This document shows positions 6,066-13,472 of a DNA stretch of 24,602 nt, piece by piece. Position 1 is the stretch's first letter. Each line of letters opens with the position of its first letter. Position numbers and translations under genes: made by a program. The notes below the pieces were generated by a model. That model saw only the letters and a program-made list of their open reading frames with translations, was not told the DNA's origin and ran no database searches. Origin of the DNA: a virus; IMG/VR virus record IMGVR_UViG_3300032288_002854, positions 1 through 24,602 of that record; one strand, given 5' to 3'.

Positions 6066-7913
6066 TTAAGTGTTTAAGAGTATGTATGTGGTTCCAGAAG
6101 AAGCCGTATACGTGTCAGATGCTGCTGTAGTGCCAGAACGCACATCGTAGGACAATCCAGACGGTGTAGTTTCTGTCAAGATAAGAATAGCACCACCGCC
6201 ACCCGCTCCGCCTCTCACTCCACTTGCGCCTGTTGTTCCTGCACCCCCTGCGCCTCCAGCACCTCCTGCTCCGCCAGCACCTCCTGCTCCGCCTGCGCCT
6301 CCAGTACCCCCGGCTCCACCTGCTCCTCCTGCTCCTCCGGCTCCACCTGCTCCTCCTGCTCCTCCAACGTAGTGAACGGTTGCATTGGCAACATGGGTTG
6401 CATGGGAAGGAGAATGAGGATTTACGTGCTGCTGAGAATGAGGATTTACGTGCTGCTGGGAATGAGGGTGAGAATGGGGATTTACGTGCTGTTGGTGATG
6501 AGGATTTGCAGTGTGATGAGGATTTGTGTGATGATGGGTCGTATGATGCCCACCAGGAGTATGGTGTCCACCGTCATGATATCCATGACTATTATCGTGA
6601 AATTGACAACAAACGTGATGGGGATGTACGTGATGATGTGTGCCGTGATGCCCACCATCAACATGATGGTGACCATTATTCACATGGTGCGGGGTCGTAT
6701 GGTGACCATTGTTAACATGTGCATTGCCGTGATGATGTGGAGTTGTATGGTGACCATTGCTGTGATGGGTCGGGGTCGTATGGTGACCATTGTTAACATG
6801 AGTTGGAGTAGCCGAATGCGGGGTAACCGTATAGTCGGGGGCTTTTGTTCCAGTAGCACCCGTAGTTCCAGTAGCACCAGTAGTTCCCGTGGCTCCCGTG
6901 GTTCCTGTTGCGCCAGTAGTTCCTGTGGCTCCAGTAGTTCCGCTAGCACCAGAAGCACCAGAAGCGCCTGAAACACCAGTAGCGCCGACAGTACCTATCA
7001 TGGCAAGAGACATAACCGTTCCGGTTCCCGTAATAGTCTTGGCGATAATTGCAACTACCGGTCCGCCCATTCCACCGCTTCCACCAATGCCGCCCGCACC
7101 TGAAACCCCACTTGCACCTCGTGCTCCACTTGCGCCAGATGCTCCAGATGCGCCCCTTGCTCCAGAAGCACCACTTGCGCCAGATGCTCCTTGTGCTCCG
7201 CTTGCTCCTCTTGCTCCAGATGCGCCTCTACCACCAGCAGCACCTACTGTTCCACCATCAGAAGGGTGTCCGCCAGCAACTCCAGTTGCACCAGCAATAC
7301 CTGTTGCTCCTGCCAAACCTGTGGCTCCTGCCAAACCTGTGGCTCCTGCAAGTCCGGTTGCTCCGGCGACTCCCGTTGCACCTGCCAGTCCTGTGGCTCC
7401 AGCGGTAGTGACACCAGATGCACCTGTAGTTCCACTAGAACCTCCTGCTAACGCAACAGGTGTAGGGCCGTAGACAGCGTCAATAATTGCGCCACCAAGC
7501 ATTGAAGTAACACTTTTAAGAAGATATGTAGGAAGAGCACTGACATTTGGGTCGGTGTTTCCTCCGCCTTGTCCACCTAGTCGGTAAGTAATGGCACCAG
7601 AAGTGTGACCAGAAAGCGTTCCTGTTGAAACAGCAGAGGCCGTACTGGCGATTGTTCCATTGCTAGAGCCAGCAGTATTACCAGTGACGTCACCAATACC
7701 AACAACGCCGTTGATGACTGCAGCGCCTTTAACAAATATTTTGAATCCCGAAGTAAGAAGAATGTTTCCTAGTGGGACAGTCAGTGTGTTGTAGTACATA
7801 TCCCTTGTAAGGGTTACGGTTCCACTGATGGTCACGTCGCCATCTGCGCCATTTCCGTAAACAGCATCATTTCCTGAACGAACAACGCTTGTTTCAATTC
7901 TTGAAATTGCCAT
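6066..7913 (-). CDS. Modular tail fibre/spike with collagen-like, His-rich and Gly-Gly-Ala regions
   Basis: The 615-residue product is a fibre or spike homologous to the upstream 254-residue protein but heavily expanded. The order is: an N-terminal domain shared with that protein (about 15-70, VYGNGADGD, LTRDMYYN, FKIFVKG); collagen-like GATGLAG repeats (about 168-213); GASGARG repeats (about 228-270); a short core segment GPVVAIIAKTITG (about 284-297); GTTGAT repeats (about 325-356); a histidine-rich stretch (366-514) with about 52 His and a Cys pair (435-436); Gly-Gly-Ala repeats (517-559); and a C-terminal strand region (GGGGAILILTE) matching the end of the 254-residue protein. The reading frame is continuous through all blocks. 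It starts two bases after the preceding stop, with AGG about 8 bases upstream. A receptor-binding or surface role is likely. Metal binding by the His-rich part is inferred from composition. Confidence 0.85.
   Translation of the reverse strand: MAISRIETSVVRSGNDAVYGNGADGDVTISGTVTLTRDMYYNTLTVPLGNILLTSGFKIFVKGAAVINGVVGIGDVTGNTAGSSNGTIASTASAVSTGTLSGHTSGAITYRLGGQGGGNTDPNVSALPTYLLKSVTSMLGGAIIDAVYGPTPVALAGGSSGTTGASGVTTAGATGLAGATGVAGATGLAGATGLAGATGLAGATGIAGATGVAGGHPSDGGTVGAAGGRGASGARGASGAQGASGASGASGARGASGASGASGARGASGVSGAGGIGGSGGMGGPVVAIIAKTITGTGTVMSLAMIGTVGATGVSGASGASGASGTTGATGTTGATGTTGATGTTGATGTTGATGTKAPDYTVTPHSATPTHVNNGHHTTPTHHSNGHHTTPHHHGNAHVNNGHHTTPHHVNNGHHHVDGGHHGTHHHVHPHHVCCQFHDNSHGYHDGGHHTPGGHHTTHHHTNPHHTANPHHQQHVNPHSHPHSQQHVNPHSQQHVNPHSPSHATHVANATVHYVGGAGGAGGAGGAGGAGGAGGTGGAGGAGGAGGAGGAGGAGGAGTTGASGVRGGAGGGGAILILTETTPSGLSYDVRSGTTAASDTYTASSGTTYILLNT
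6240..6365 (-). repeat. Gly-Gly-Ala coding repeat
   Basis: About 14 degenerate 9-base units encode Gly-Gly-Ala (once Gly-Gly-Thr), residues 517-558 of the fibre. Glycine at two of every three positions is unlike a collagen helix. It is closer to polyglycine-II packing, known for glycine-rich phage adhesins such as S16 gp38. Confidence 0.8.
6372..6818 (-). repeat. Histidine-rich coding minisatellite
   Basis: These bases encode residues 366-514 of the fibre, about one third histidine. Imperfect units are evident in both DNA and protein: HVNNGHHTTP-type units in the first half and SQQHVNPH-type units near the end. On the plus strand the first appear as recurring ATGGTGACCATTG blocks (near 6667-6800) and the last as recurring GAGGATTTACGTGCTGCTG blocks (near 6415-6500). 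This suggests growth by slippage or unequal recombination. Confidence 0.85.
6846..7433 (-). repeat. Collagen-like coding repeats of the His-rich fibre
   Basis: Three blocks of Gly-X-Y triplets are coded here: GATGLAG units (about 7274-7412), GASGARG/GASGAQG units (about 7105-7232) and GTTGAT units (about 6846-6941). They are separated by short non-repetitive segments that match the 254-residue homologue. X and Y are mostly Ala, Thr, Ser, Leu and Val, with a few Arg, and almost no proline. Confidence 0.8.
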
Positions 7914-7915
7914 AG

Positions 7916-8680
7916 TTAGACCTGCTGAATGTAATTTACAGTTCCAGCGTTTGCTCCGGTTACATCTGTTGAGACAGTACCAGGGAGTGCGCTTGCGGAA
8001 GAGACTATGAGTATGACGCCACCACCAGCGGGTGCAGTTGCTGGTGCTTGAATATATCCAGTTCCAGATGATGGACCGCTGATGTAACGAGCAGCAAGGA
8101 TGACAACTCCGCCACCTGCCTGTCCAGTACTACCAGCGCCTCCACGAAGGAACGTAGGTCCACCCGATGCGGTTATGGAGTATCCATTGATTGCCTGTAG
8201 TGGTTGTTTGAAATAGTTAGCGCCACCTAACGCTGTAGTAGGTGCAGTGGCTGTATAGGTTGCAGTTGCGTTGCCACCGAGACTATGTGTCACCGAGGTA
8301 GTTGCTGCTCCGCCTTGCATGATTGAACCACTAGTTGCGTATCCAGTCGTAAAGCCAACAATAGAACTTGTTCCAAAACGCAAGGTTCCCTTAACGAAGA
8401 TTCTGTAACCATTAGGAGCAAGACGGACGCTATTGCCTAATGTTAAGTCGTTGAAGTAGATATCGCGCGTCATGGAGTACACGCTTGAGGATGGAGCCAT
8501 GCTTAAAACTGTCGTGGTTCCGTCCAGGGTCGCGTCACCATCAGCACCAGTTCCATAAACGGTGTCAACGCTTTCGTTGTAGTAGGCATTCCACACAGCC
8601 CCATCCCATTGCCAACTCTTAGGACCAACAGTATAAATTTGATTTACATACGGAGAAGCAGGAAAAGTAATCGCTGGCAT
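7916..8680 (-). CDS. Tail fibre/spike protein, glycine-rich beta-type
   Basis: The 254-residue product begins with a short attachment-type segment ([16 protein letters not shown], then SWQWDGAVWNAY). This is followed by a domain shared with the 615-residue fibre: VYGTGADGDATLDG, MTRDIYFNDLTL, NGYRIFVKGTL. The remainder is glycine- and alanine-rich, with hydrophobic strands (GGGVVILAARYISG, GGGVILIVSS) suggesting a repetitive beta structure. It starts in a TAATG one-base overlap with the preceding fibre gene. It looks like the unexpanded relative of the His-rich fibre; the two may co-assemble or be alternative tips. The receptor is unknown. Confidence 0.8.
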   Translation of the reverse strand: MPAITFPASPYVNQIYTVGPKSWQWDGAVWNAYYNESVDTVYGTGADGDATLDGTTTVLSMAPSSSVYSMTRDIYFNDLTLGNSVRLAPNGYRIFVKGTLRFGTSSIVGFTTGYATSGSIMQGGAATTSVTHSLGGNATATYTATAPTTALGGANYFKQPLQAINGYSITASGGPTFLRGGAGSTGQAGGGVVILAARYISGPSSGTGYIQAPATAPAGGGVILIVSSASALPGTVSTDVTGANAGTVNYIQQV

Positions 8681-10458
8681 TATGCGGCCTCGTATGTTCC
8701 AGAGATAACGATGTAATCAGCACTACCAAAAGTAATTGGAGCCACAGAGCTAACTCCAACCCATGTATTACCTGATGAAGCAGGTGTGATTGCAGTAAAG
8801 TAGGAAGTGCTGCCCTTGTAGTTACCAGGAATAATTGCTGCATACCATGCATTTCCACTATCAAGAATTGAGCCAGTAAACTGATAGTTTGTGTCATAGG
8901 CAGTGACTGGGAGAGTAAACATCCATGCCCCTGATGCACCTGTAGTAGTACTTCCGTATGTTAGTTTCATACTAAAGTTTACTGTTTTTCCAATCTGTTG
9001 GTAGCGTCCTGTTATTGAACCATTACCAATGCTAGGGGTTCCTGAGTCAGCAGTCCAAGTTGGTGTGTAGGTTGTCCAAGCGCCAGTCCAAGCATAAGCA
9101 ACCCATGACGAACCGTTATACACAAACATTTTATTTGTGTCTGTTTCATAGATGGTTTGACCAGTCCACGGTGCAGATGGACGAGTAGATGAAGTAACTT
9201 GCATTGGCGACATTGAACCGCCACCTAGTTCAACCCATGCCGAGTTGTAGTAGATGTAAGAAGCACCAGTAGTTGTGTCAAACCAAACTTGACCAGCAGT
9301 TGGTGATACTGGTGCAGTTGCAGAACTTGTAATTCCTATAGGTCCTGTTGGGCCCGTTACGCCTGTTGGTCCTGTAGCACCTGTTGGACCAGTTGCACCT
9401 GTCGTCCCACTTACGCCTGATACTCCTGAGACACCAGAAACGCCAGAGACTCCAGACACACCAGATATTCCTGAAACACCACTTACACCAGAGACGCCTT
9501 GAGGACCAGTTGGACCTACGGGTCCGATACCTCCAGTTTCAACCCACTCAATAAGGTCTGTGCCAATTTTGATGGCACTACCAGCAGCAGTGCCGTAATT
9601 CGATTGAATATAAGTTGTACCTGCATGGTCGCCTTCAGCAACAAGAGTGAAGTCTCCGTTTTCAACTTGACCAGCAATACTGTTGTCAAAGTCGGTTGCA
9701 CGAGTAAACTTGTATTTAGAACCCGCAGAACCAAGACTTGTTACGGTGTAAATACCGTTTTCAATTTTATTTGTTCTTCCTGAAAAAAGAACACGGTCGC
9801 CAACAATGATTGTTGCTCCGCCAATTGCAGAAATAGCACCATTAGCATTTGCTTCAATGTACGCGCCAATACCGTAACCTTCGCTTTGGTCGGCGGTTCC
9901 AGCAAAATAAGTACTTGAACCCATGGTGTCTACAACTGTTTTTACGGTTGCGTGGGCGTTTTGTGCTCCAGGAACACCAGAAACTCCGCTTACGCCCGAT
10001 ACGCCACTAACTCCAGAGACACCAGAAACACCCGACACCCCTGAAACTCCAGAAACGCCCGTTGCTCCGATTACTCCACTGACACCCGATACTCCAGAAA
10101 CACCTGAGACTCCACTAACACCCGAAACGCCTTGAATTCCCGTAGGACCAGTCGCTCCCGTTGCGCCTATGACACCACTTACACCCGAGACACCCGAGAC
10201 ACCGGACACTCCAGACACTCCACTGACGCCTGTTGGTCCGATTACTCCACTAACACCTGAAACACCCGAGACTCCAGAAACTCCAGATACACCCTGGGGT
10301 CCAGAACTGTAAGCAAGGGAAGTCCAAGCAGTACTACCATTACCTACCTTGAACTTACCTGTGTCGGTTTCTGCGCCGAGTTCACCTACGGCAAGAGTCG
10401 GGTTTGCAGCCGTCCACTCTGCGGCGGTGCCACGTCTAAATTGAATCTGAATAGCCAT
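8680..10458 (-). CDS. Large collagen-like tail fibre
   Basis: From the ATG at 10458 the product is 592 residues. The order is: an N-terminal Mtd-like module ([16 protein letters not shown], then [16 protein letters not shown]) that usually attaches fibres to the baseplate; 38 uninterrupted Gly-X-Y triplets, mostly Gly-Val-Ser (53-166); a globular domain with [20 protein letters not shown] (about 170-310) also present in the 434-residue fibre; 22 more triplets (312-377); two GQxWxxTxTG-type modules (about 385-455); and a C-terminal head ([18 protein letters not shown] and onward). A TTG three bases earlier is possible, but the ATG has AGGAGG at an ideal 6-base spacing and overlaps the previous stop as TGATG. 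Its likely role is trimeric host-receptor recognition. Confidence 0.87.
   Translation of the reverse strand: MAIQIQFRRGTAAEWTAANPTLAVGELGAETDTGKFKVGNGSTAWTSLAYSSGPQGVSGVSGVSGVSGVSGVIGPTGVSGVSGVSGVSGVSGVSGVIGATGATGPTGIQGVSGVSGVSGVSGVSGVSGVIGATGVSGVSGVSGVSGVSGVSGVSGVSGVSGVPGAQNAHATVKTVVDTMGSSTYFAGTADQSEGYGIGAYIEANANGAISAIGGATIIVGDRVLFSGRTNKIENGIYTVTSLGSAGSKYKFTRATDFDNSIAGQVENGDFTLVAEGDHAGTTYIQSNYGTAAGSAIKIGTDLIEWVETGGIGPVGPTGPQGVSGVSGVSGISGVSGVSGVSGVSGVSGVSGTTGATGPTGATGPTGVTGPTGPIGITSSATAPVSPTAGQVWFDTTTGASYIYYNSAWVELGGGSMSPMQVTSSTRPSAPWTGQTIYETDTNKMFVYNGSSWVAYAWTGAWTTYTPTWTADSGTPSIGNGSITGRYQQIGKTVNFSMKLTYGSTTTGASGAWMFTLPVTAYDTNYQFTGSILDSGNAWYAAIIPGNYKGSTSYFTAITPASSGNTWVGVSSVAPITFGSADYIVISGTYEAA
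9334..9531 (-). repeat. Collagen-like coding repeat, second block of the large fibre
   Basis: About 22 Gly-X-Y triplets: GPV/GPT/GPQ, then a run of Gly-Val-Ser, then GPT/GAT triplets ending GPIG. The 9-base units are degenerate at third codon positions, so selection has kept the amino-acid pattern rather than the exact DNA. Confidence 0.85.
9964..10302 (-). repeat. Collagen-like coding repeat, first block of the large fibre
   Basis: 38 consecutive Gly-X-Y triplets with no interruption. Runs of 5, 6, 6 and 9 Gly-Val-Ser triplets are separated by GVI-GPT or GVI-GAT punctuation, giving a higher-order repeat. The block ends GVP-GAQ. This is the longest collagen-like helix in the window. Confidence 0.87.
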
Positions 10459-11171
10459 CAAACACCTCCTGAATCAAGCGAAGAAATACCACCGTAATTA
10501 GTGGATGGCTCACCACCATCAATATTAACAACAGAACTGCCCGTGGGACCGGTACTACCTGTAGCACCCGTCGGACCGACAGGGCCAGATGGACCAGACG
10601 GACCAGTGGGTCCAATCTGTCCTAGAGGCTGTGCTCCAATTTCAATCCACTGGGAATCGTAATAAACGAAAGTCTTACCCGTATCTGACTCAAACCAAAT
10701 CTGACCAGCGAACGGGGTGGCTGGGGCACTGTCGGAGACTGTTGCTCCACCTGCAGCATTTGAGTTTACCCACGCAGTTCCGTTGTATTGCAGAACTTGG
10801 TTGGTAGCAATGCTTGTTATGGTTACGTCAGTTAAGTCATCAATAGAAGCTACGGTTGATGCAACTCCTGGAATGAACTTGGTTCCGTTGAATTTAAGTA
10901 CCTGGTCGCTTGTCGCGCCAGTTGTGTCTACTTCAATCCCGTCAATGAAGAGAGCAGGGACCTTGAAGGTATCGTCTGTTTTGAGTACGTTTGCTGCGTC
11001 ACGATAGAGGTTTACGTCCCCGCCCTGGGTTCCGTCACCCCAAACAAGGCGACCACCACCCTGAATCTGCAGTCTTGCAAAAGTTTCTTGGTCTACAAAA
11101 ATTGTCAACCCATCAGAACCAGCAGACGACAGCTGCTTAATGGCGATAGGGGTTATAAATTTTTGAGCCAT
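10458..11171 (-). CDS. Tail fibre protein with short collagen-like tail
   Basis: The 237-residue product starts [14 protein letters not shown], like the 434-residue fibre (MAQKFLTNIDLNQ), suggesting the same attachment site. It has a short beta segment ([18 protein letters not shown]) and two VLKFNGT / VLQYNGTAW modules separated by [33 protein letters not shown] module follows, also found twice in the large fibre. Then come 8-9 collagen triplets (about 187-211, GPT/GPS/GPV), and it ends with [15 protein letters not shown]. It is followed by the large fibre in a TGATG overlap. It may be an adaptor or a separate short fibre. Confidence 0.82.
   Translation of the reverse strand: MAQKFITPIAIKQLSSAGSDGLTIFVDQETFARLQIQGGGRLVWGDGTQGGDVNLYRDAANVLKTDDTFKVPALFIDGIEVDTTGATSDQVLKFNGTKFIPGVASTVASIDDLTDVTITSIATNQVLQYNGTAWVNSNAAGGATVSDSAPATPFAGQIWFESDTGKTFVYYDSQWIEIGAQPLGQIGPTGPSGPSGPVGPTGATGSTGPTGSSVVNIDGGEPSTNYGGISSLDSGGV
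10465..10470 (-). promoter_or_regulatory. Strong Shine-Dalgarno site deciding the large-fibre start
   Basis: AGGAGG on the minus strand lies 6 bases before the ATG at 10458, favouring that start over the TTG at 10461. Confidence 0.75.
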
Positions 11172-11191
11172 GACCTCAGTCGTTTCTCTTG

Positions 11192-11218
11192 TTAATGCCC
11201 CTCAGGGCTAAGCATTAA
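11192..11218 (-). promoter_or_regulatory. Stem-loop between the holin-like gene and the 237-residue fibre gene
   Basis: TTAATGC and GCATTAA form a perfect 7-base inverted repeat around an inner CCC-TGA-GGG hairpin (with a TTAG bulge). The sequence overlaps the stop codon of the 62-residue gene and ends about 20 bases before the next start. There is no following T-run, so it is not a typical Rho-independent terminator. It could be an RNA processing or stabilising element, or an attenuator. Confidence 0.4.
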
Positions 11219-11403
11219 GCTTTTTTGCCGAATGCTGTATCTTTTGGATTCAGGTAACGCATGATAACAGGGAGGGCGGCTGCCCAGAGAGCATTTGCTG
11301 CCATCTTGATGTCTCCTGTTGATGCGTAAACCGCGACTGCTGCACCAAGGACGCTTCTTGCGTACGATGCTGCCATTGCTTTTTGTTCTGCTGTAATTTT
11401 CAT
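11215..11403 (-). CDS. Small holin-like hydrophobic protein
   Basis: The 62-residue product has an N-terminal charged segment, then two alanine-rich hydrophobic stretches (SVLGAAVAVYA, about 17-27, and ANALWAAALPVIM, about 36-48), and a basic C-terminus (RYLNPKDTAFGKKA). Small proteins of this pattern are common in uncultured phages, and a holin lying near fibre genes would parallel PBSX, where a holin follows the fibre genes. No endolysin is next to it. The hydrophobic stretches are short, so a structural role cannot be excluded. It has an AGGA ribosome site 5 bases before the ATG, overlapping the gap after the 434-residue gene. Confidence 0.55.
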   Translation of the reverse strand: MKITAEQKAMAASYARSVLGAAVAVYASTGDIKMAANALWAAALPVIMRYLNPKDTAFGKKA

Positions 11404-11408
11404 ATTTC

Positions 11409-12713
11409 CTATCCGGTTACTACGATTGTGTAGTCGCCTGCTGTAATTGTTCCGAGAAGAGTCACTGTTACCGTGTCTGCGTTCGTGCGGACAACATCGC
11501 CAATTACGGTCGCTCCACTTGATACTTCATAAATTTGGACAATGACGTCAGTTGAGTTGAACAAGTGGGTAACCGTGGTTGACGAAGTGCCAGCGGCACT
11601 TGCAGCACAGGCTTGTTTTGCGATTCGCGCAAGGGCTGGGGTGGAAGTTGTTGAAGTTCCAGCGGAGGTTACGATACCAAGGTTTGTACGAGCGCCAGCA
11701 GCTGTCGATGAACCAGTACCACCGTCTGCGACGGCTACGTCTGTGCCGTTCCAAACACCAGTCGTAATCGTTCCAAGGGTTGTAATTGAAGACTGACCAA
11801 CATAGGTTGACGCAATGTCAATCGCGTCTGCGGTAATAGCTGTTCTGTTAGCTGTTACATTGACATTGACTTGTGTGCCGTTCTTTGAAAGACCATCTCC
11901 TGCATCAAACGAGCCAGCGCCAGAGAACTGTGTCCAAGTAATTGGGTCTGTGCCAACAGCGATTGTTCCGTCTGTAGAAACAACAAAGCCCGAATCAAAG
12001 TTAACGGTTCCTTCTTCAACAAAAGTAAAAGTTCCTGACTTGAGTTCGCCAGTATCAGCTGTTCCGTTAGCGTCAGACGAACGAGAGGCCGCACCCGAAG
12101 CGACGGCAACATAAATACCGTTTTGAGATGCTGTAGTTTGATTTTTTAGAAGTACACGGTCACCAGCAACAAGCGTGACTCCGTCAATAACGTCTCCGGC
12201 TTCAAGTCCGGTTGTAATGGCTACGTTCGCGGTTGATGCCACTCTTACGGATTGCTTAACATCAAGACCTTGGCGAGCGGCGTCTACATAGCCTTTTGTG
12301 GCAATGTGTGCTGCATCTGTAGGAGTGGCGACCTTAGCGTTGCCGCTTGCGTCTCTTTTTACTAACTTAGAAGCAGTTGCGTCAGAAGTTGCGTCATTGA
12401 GCATTTGCCAGAAAGATGCGGACAATAAACCAGCACTGTCGGTATCAGCGACGTTGAGAGTAAGGGTTACTGTGCCGTTTGACTCTGAAACCGTAAGGGC
12501 TTCAGCGATGCCTGTGCCACCGCCAGAAACGATGGAATGAACTGACTTCCTCCAAGCACCATTGGCGTACACCATGAGGGTGAACGTGGCGGTGTTGAAG
12601 TACATCCGGCCTTCAAAGTTGCCAGAAGATGGGTTTGTAGCTAGTGCCTCAAACTTGGCATTAATCAGTTGATTCTGATTTAGGTCAATATTTGTGAGAA
12701 ATTTTTGTGCCAT
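11409..12713 (-). CDS. Tail fibre / structural protein, cyanophage-type modules
   Basis: The 434-residue product starts MAQKFLTNIDLNQNQLINAK, followed by GRMYFNTATFTLMVYANGAW, a typical attachment module of aquatic phage fibres. ATPTDAAHIATKGYVDAA (about 130-147) is a trimerising linker found in many fibres. The domain with GDRVLLKNQTTASQNGIYV (about 150-270) is shared with the large collagen-like fibre. A GVWNGTDVAVADGGTGSST segment (about 317-335) and a C-terminal tip domain (VTHLFNSTDVIVQIYEVSSG, ending GDYTIVVTG) complete it. It contains no collagen repeat. A GAGG ribosome site precedes the ATG. Role: virion fibre, receptor not known. Confidence 0.85.
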   Translation of the reverse strand: MAQKFLTNIDLNQNQLINAKFEALATNPSSGNFEGRMYFNTATFTLMVYANGAWRKSVHSIVSGGGTGIAEALTVSESNGTVTLTLNVADTDSAGLLSASFWQMLNDATSDATASKLVKRDASGNAKVATPTDAAHIATKGYVDAARQGLDVKQSVRVASTANVAITTGLEAGDVIDGVTLVAGDRVLLKNQTTASQNGIYVAVASGAASRSSDANGTADTGELKSGTFTFVEEGTVNFDSGFVVSTDGTIAVGTDPITWTQFSGAGSFDAGDGLSKNGTQVNVNVTANRTAITADAIDIASTYVGQSSITTLGTITTGVWNGTDVAVADGGTGSSTAAGARTNLGIVTSAGTSTTSTPALARIAKQACAASAAGTSSTTVTHLFNSTDVIVQIYEVSSGATVIGDVVRTNADTVTVTLLGTITAGDYTIVVTG

Positions 12714-12725
12714 TTTGCCTCTACC

Positions 12726-13040
12726 TTACGTAAGATATGCTTTTCCAGAGAATGCCGCAGAGAACGTCACCGTAACCTGAGTATTACTATTGTATTGTAC
12801 CTCACCAAATACATGAGTATCTGCAGAATCCACAATGGTCACTTGTGGTTTGCCTCCAAGCGCATGAGTTATGACCCATGTTGCCGCCGCGCTCTGCTGA
12901 ACAAATTCAAGCCTGCTTGTAACTGCACCAGAAGGGGAGTTTGAGCGAACGATAACAAGGTTTGGTGCATCTTGGTCAACGGTTACAAGGTTTGGAGTAT
13001 CTTGATAAACGTTTACGTTGTTTGGAATTGTATTACTCAT
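12726..13040 (-). CDS. Small fibre-tip-like virion protein
   Basis: The 104-residue product has a duplicated N-terminal motif (VYQDTPNLVTV, then DQDAPNLVIV). This is joined to a beta-sandwich domain typical of phage fibre C-termini: ATWVITHALGGKPQVTIVD, then GEVQYNSNTQVTVTF and FSGKAYLT. As a stand-alone gene in the fibre region it is probably a minor virion or fibre accessory protein. Its start overlaps the preceding stop as ATGA, so it is translationally coupled to the 124-residue gene. Confidence 0.75.
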   Translation of the reverse strand: MSNTIPNNVNVYQDTPNLVTVDQDAPNLVIVRSNSPSGAVTSRLEFVQQSAAATWVITHALGGKPQVTIVDSADTHVFGEVQYNSNTQVTVTFSAAFSGKAYLT

Positions 13041-13411
13041 CGTGTTACCTCTAAGGAAAGCGTAAATGTTCCCTGAATAACTCTTGATACAAGCCCACCA
13101 GAGCTAATAATTTCAAGGTCGTAAACTCCGCTAGAAGTAAGAGCCGAAGTATCCGCGGCACTTATGGTGAGGGTTATTAAGCCTGCAGCACCATTTACAG
13201 CAATTCTTCCATTCTCGGTTGTCAATGTAATAAGTGGAGTTGTTGACTCAATAGTTCTTCTAACCTGCATTCTCGCTGTGTGGTTCGTGAGAGGGTAGAC
13301 CTCGTATTCATCCGGGTTTTCTTCAGTTGGAGTCCTTGGCTGCTCGAGTGCTATGACGCGCGCAAAACTAGCCCCCTGCTGACAGAGTATATTGTAATTT
13401 CCAGCTATCAT
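13037..13411 (-). CDS. Small beta-sandwich baseplate/fibre accessory protein
   Basis: From the ATG at 13411 the product is 124 residues (MIAGNYNILCQQGASF). It has the pattern of small immunoglobulin-like phage baseplate accessory proteins (as in the N-terminal domain of BppU-type proteins): ARMQVRRTIESTTPLITLTT, then NGRIAVNGAAGLITLTISA, then SGVYDLEIIS and RVIQGTFTLSLEVT. A TTG six bases earlier is open, but a GGAG at 13420-13423 is spaced 8 bases from the ATG and only 2 from the TTG, so I prefer the ATG. It likely links fibres to the baseplate. The family assignment is from pattern only. Confidence 0.7.
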   Translation of the reverse strand: MIAGNYNILCQQGASFARVIALEQPRTPTEENPDEYEVYPLTNHTARMQVRRTIESTTPLITLTTENGRIAVNGAAGLITLTISAADTSALTSSGVYDLEIISSGGLVSRVIQGTFTLSLEVTR

Positions 13412-13419
13412 TGACAAAT

Positions 13420-13423
13420 CTCC
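13420..13423 (-). promoter_or_regulatory. Shine-Dalgarno site deciding the 124-residue gene start
   Basis: GGAG on the minus strand lies 8 bases before the ATG at 13411 and only 2 bases before the alternative TTG at 13417. Confidence 0.55.
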
Positions 13424-13472
13424 ATAGAACCATAACTATTGTAGATGAACAAAAGGTAGCTCAGTATTAGGT

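Noticed and set aside
6224-6971. Plus-strand frames across the His-rich block
   Set aside because: They read low-complexity repeats out of frame and lack a ribosome site; the minus frame is continuous with known fibre domains on both sides.
6889-7473. Long plus-strand frame rich in Pro-Val-Ala opposite the collagen-like fibre
   Set aside because: It is the antisense shadow of Gly-Ala-Thr triplets; the minus-strand frame has the shared fibre domains and proper gene spacing.
9964-10302. Regularly spaced short repeats that could suggest a CRISPR array
   Set aside because: The 9-base units are tandem codon triplets for Gly-Val-Ser with no unique spacers.
11192-11218. Stem-loop as a Rho-independent terminator
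   Set aside because: No T-rich run follows on the minus strand and the next gene starts about 20 bases later in the same direction.
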